A stretch of 64,000 nucleotides of DNA, taken from Selenomonas dianae (GTDB taxonomy: Bacteria; Bacillota; Negativicutes; Selenomonadales; Selenomonadaceae). Positions 62,296 through 64,000 of the stretch are shown piece after piece (positions within the stretch are counted from its first letter, which is position 1; every line of letters begins with the position of its first letter). A program made the translations under genes and the position numbers. A model generated the notes under the pieces. The model was given only the letters and a program-made list of their open reading frames with translations, made no database searches and was not told the DNA's origin. The stretch lies in assembly GCF_030644225.1 (NCBI RefSeq), contig NZ_CP128650.1:2222001-2286000 (forward strand), written 5' to 3'.

Positions 62296-63288
62296 TCATT
62301 CTTTCCCCTGATCCAGCCGATGCGTTATGTAATCATGGGCATTTCTGTCCCATCCATCAATGGATAGTACCTCCGCAATGACACGCGATGCCGCCCTGCG
62401 CTCGATGTAGACAATCACATCGATGGCGCGGGCGATGCCCGCTTGCTGTGAGGAGATGGAAACGCGACTGACAAGATCCTCAAGACGGAACAGCGTATCA
62501 TGGGCGCTGTCACTATGTACGGTGGAGCAGCCCCCGCGATGCCCGGTTGACCACGCATCAACGAGCGTCAATGCTTCCTTGCCGCGCACCTCACCGACAA
62601 CAATCCGATTCGGTGAGAGGCGCAGCGTTTTCCGCAGCAGATTATCCATGTCCACAGTGTCTGTGGTCGAGAGTGCGACATAGTTCTCCGCCGTGCACTT
62701 GAGTTCTTTCGTGTCCTCAATCGTAACGACGCGCTCATCCAGTGCGGATATTTCAGCAAGGATGGCATTGAGCAGCGTGGTCTTTCCGGAGCCGGTGCCT
62801 CCCGCCGCGATGATGTTTTTCTTCCCATGAATGGCAGCAAGGATCGCTTCCCGTTGATGCTCTGTCATTGCCCCTTGCCGCACATAATCTTCGAGTGTAA
62901 TAACGATCTTGGAGTGCTTGCGGATGTTGAAGCTCGGTGCTGTGACGATCGGCGGCAGTTCTGCCTGAAAGCGGCAGTTTGCGAACAGGCGGGATTCCGG
63001 GATATTCGCCTGTAAGGATGGATCCGTTTTGAGATCGATCACCTGCCCGGACATGTCAGCAATCATGTAAATGATGCGTTTCGTATTTTCCGGATTCATG
63101 ATAATATCCGTACTCTGAAAGCCTTTATCAAAAGTATCAAGCCAAAGTCTGCCATCCGGATTGACCATAACCTCAGTTACATTGTCGTCGTGCATATAGT
63201 GCATGATGGACGCACCGAGGCACGTTTCCAACACCTTCAGTCTCCGTTCCCGTACCTCTTGCTCTACTTCACGATTGGATTCACTCAT
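62296..63288 (-). CDS. virB11: VirB11/TrbB-family ATPase
   Basis: 330 residues. Walker A IAAGGTGSGKTTLLNAI (about residue 163), Asp box VVTIEDTKELKC, Walker B-type RIVVGEVRGKEAL and the His box AWSTGHRGGCSTVHSDS are all present. It forms a hexameric ATPase at the base of the secretion channel. It lies three bases after the coupling protein gene. Confidence 0.93.
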   Translation of the reverse strand: MSESNREVEQEVRERRLKVLETCLGASIMHYMHDDNVTEVMVNPDGRLWLDTFDKGFQSTDIIMNPENTKRIIYMIADMSGQVIDLKTDPSLQANIPESRLFANCRFQAELPPIVTAPSFNIRKHSKIVITLEDYVRQGAMTEHQREAILAAIHGKKNIIAAGGTGSGKTTLLNAILAEISALDERVVTIEDTKELKCTAENYVALSTTDTVDMDNLLRKTLRLSPNRIVVGEVRGKEALTLVDAWSTGHRGGCSTVHSDSAHDTLFRLEDLVSRVSISSQQAGIARAIDVIVYIERRAASRVIAEVLSIDGWDRNAHDYITHRLDQGKE

Positions 63289-63291
63289 CTG

Positions 63292-64000
63292 TTATGCTCC
63301 TTTTCGTTCATCCTGTTCGTCATTCTCCTTTGCCCATGTAAGGATTGCCGCATGACAAGCCTCTAAATATGCAGCACGGCGCTCTGCATCCGTCAGCGTT
63401 TTCGAACGTTCGGGCTGCGCTGTTTCAGTAACTCCTCCACTTTCTGAGAGAGTGTTCCCGGCAGCTTCACGAGACTCCGCTTCATTTTGTCCTTGAGTGA
63501 GGAAAACTTCACCTGTTTGAAGTTTGCCATTATCATCACTTCCTTTCGTGGCTTCGACTTCATCGGAAACGGATGCTCCTTCGGGCAATCGCTCCGCACC
63601 GAACCGTGCCTTGGCAACGGTCTGTTGCCGCTCCTCGATCTTTTGACGTTCCGCTGCGTGTACCGCAAAGAGCTGCGAAAAGCTCTGTATCTGTGTCGCT
63701 GTATCGGAAAAAAGCGGAGGATCCATGATGCGATCCATGAAATACTGTTCCTCGTAGTAGCGGATTTTCTTCCCATAAATGGGACGGAATCCCGCAACAA
63801 AGACGAGTTCACGGTCAGCGGGCATACGTCGCACCTCATCCGGTGTCATGAGTTTACGCGCCATATTCGAGGTTGACGTAGACCCTTCAAACGGTTTTCC
63901 GTTATTCGATTTTGAATAGGAATGAATGGTCTTTTCACCGAGCGTGTCGGAAAGTGTCTTTGCCGTACCGCCTCCATCCTCAAGTGTCGGTGTAAAGTAA
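63292..64000 (-). CDS. VirD4/TraG-family coupling protein, C-terminal part (partial)
   Basis: The frame remains open to the right edge; I read residues upstream of the internal ATG at 63864 by hand (TAKTLSDTLGEKTIHSYSKS). KLMTPDEVRRMPADRELVFVAGFRPIYGKKIRYYEEQ is the conserved C-terminal region of TraG/VirD4 coupling proteins. The ATPase domain lies outside the window. A Glu/Ser-rich tail follows. It brings the relaxase-DNA complex to the T4SS channel. What looks like a 190-residue gene starting at 63864 is just this tail. Confidence 0.85.
   Translation of the reverse strand, partial: YFTPTLEDGGGTAKTLSDTLGEKTIHSYSKSNNGKPFEGSTSTSNMARKLMTPDEVRRMPADRELVFVAGFRPIYGKKIRYYEEQYFMDRIMDPPLFSDTATQIQSFSQLFAVHAAERQKIEERQQTVAKARFGAERLPEGASVSDEVEATKGSDDNGKLQTGEVFLTQGQNEAESREAAGNTLSESGGVTETAQPERSKTLTDAERRAAYLEACHAAILTWAKENDEQDERKGA

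Larger units (their letters stand above)
30432..64000. mobile_element. Integrative and conjugative element (partial; runs off the right edge)
   Basis: A continuous block of conjugation functions: relaxase, predicted oriT, coupling protein, VirB2/3/4/5/6/11-like secretion genes, Ssb, TopB, antirestriction proteins and a zeta toxin. No integrase or attachment site lies in the window, so the right end is outside and the left end (near 30417-30432) is inferred from gene content only. It could also be an integrated plasmid. Confidence 0.8.

Noticed and set aside
63292-63864. Separate 190-residue gene starting at 63864
   Set aside because: The frame is open beyond this ATG to the window edge, and the upstream residues continue the TraG/VirD4 C-terminus, so it is a piece of a larger gene.

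Overview
The window looks like chromosomal DNA of a diderm Firmicute (Negativicutes), probably a Selenomonas-like species. This is inferred from an outer-membrane two-partner secretion pair next to a Firmicutes-type F-ATPase operon (atpIBEFHAGDC), plus the general look of the proteins. No rRNA, tRNA or CRISPR array was recognised, so the genus is not proven.

Region 1 (1-11205) is a surface-polysaccharide locus, all on the minus strand. It holds a sugar-phosphate transferase cut by the left edge, glycosyltransferases, an NAD-dependent epimerase, methyltransferase-like proteins, a hexapeptide acetyltransferase, an asparagine synthase, a UDP-glucose 6-dehydrogenase and an ABC exporter. The acetyltransferase and the gene at 8678 are more AT-rich than their neighbours. 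A 148-bp element with 10-bp terminal inverted repeats, a candidate MITE, lies at 8423-8570.

Region 2 (11436-21274) is core genome: an AI-2E family permease, a small gene pair ending in a DUF4160 protein, the complete ATP synthase operon with its promoter and terminator, a small unknown gene and a YefM-YoeB toxin-antitoxin pair with a palindromic operator.

Region 3 (21379-30312) holds a tpsB-tpsA two-partner secretion operon, an Rpn/PD-(D/E)XK family gene bracketed by two identical terminator hairpins, two tandem DUF4198 paralogues with near-identical promoters, and an ISL3-family insertion sequence.

Region 4 (30432-64000, running off the right edge) is a large integrative and conjugative element (ICE). 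It has ssb, topB and a coiled-coil gene; a predicted oriT and a divergently transcribed MobA/MobL (MOBQ-like) relaxase; a MuF-C-domain protein; a NADAR-ArdC-zincin fusion; a 2256-residue DNA-methylase/SNF2-helicase protein of DarB type; a zeta-toxin cassette; and a type IV secretion operon. That operon encodes a VirD4 coupling protein, VirB11, VirB2, VirB3, an ATPase-less VirB4 paralogue, VirB4, VirB5/TrbJ-like proteins and two VirB6/TrbL-like proteins. One of the VirB6/TrbL-like proteins is fused to both an M23 peptidase and a glucosaminidase.

The most unusual observations are: (a) a TnpV-like gene nested in another frame of the methylase-helicase gene, exactly where the host protein is low-complexity; (b) the NADAR domain fused to an ArdC antirestriction protein; (c) the M23-TrbL-GH73 fusion; (d) a shared 20-bp palindrome at fixed spacing from a TACAAT box at two ICE promoters, implying a small regulon that links the anti-restriction operon with the pilus operon; (e) an oriT-like hairpin directly downstream of the relaxase promoter. 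Functions are inferred from motifs read by eye. No database search was run.
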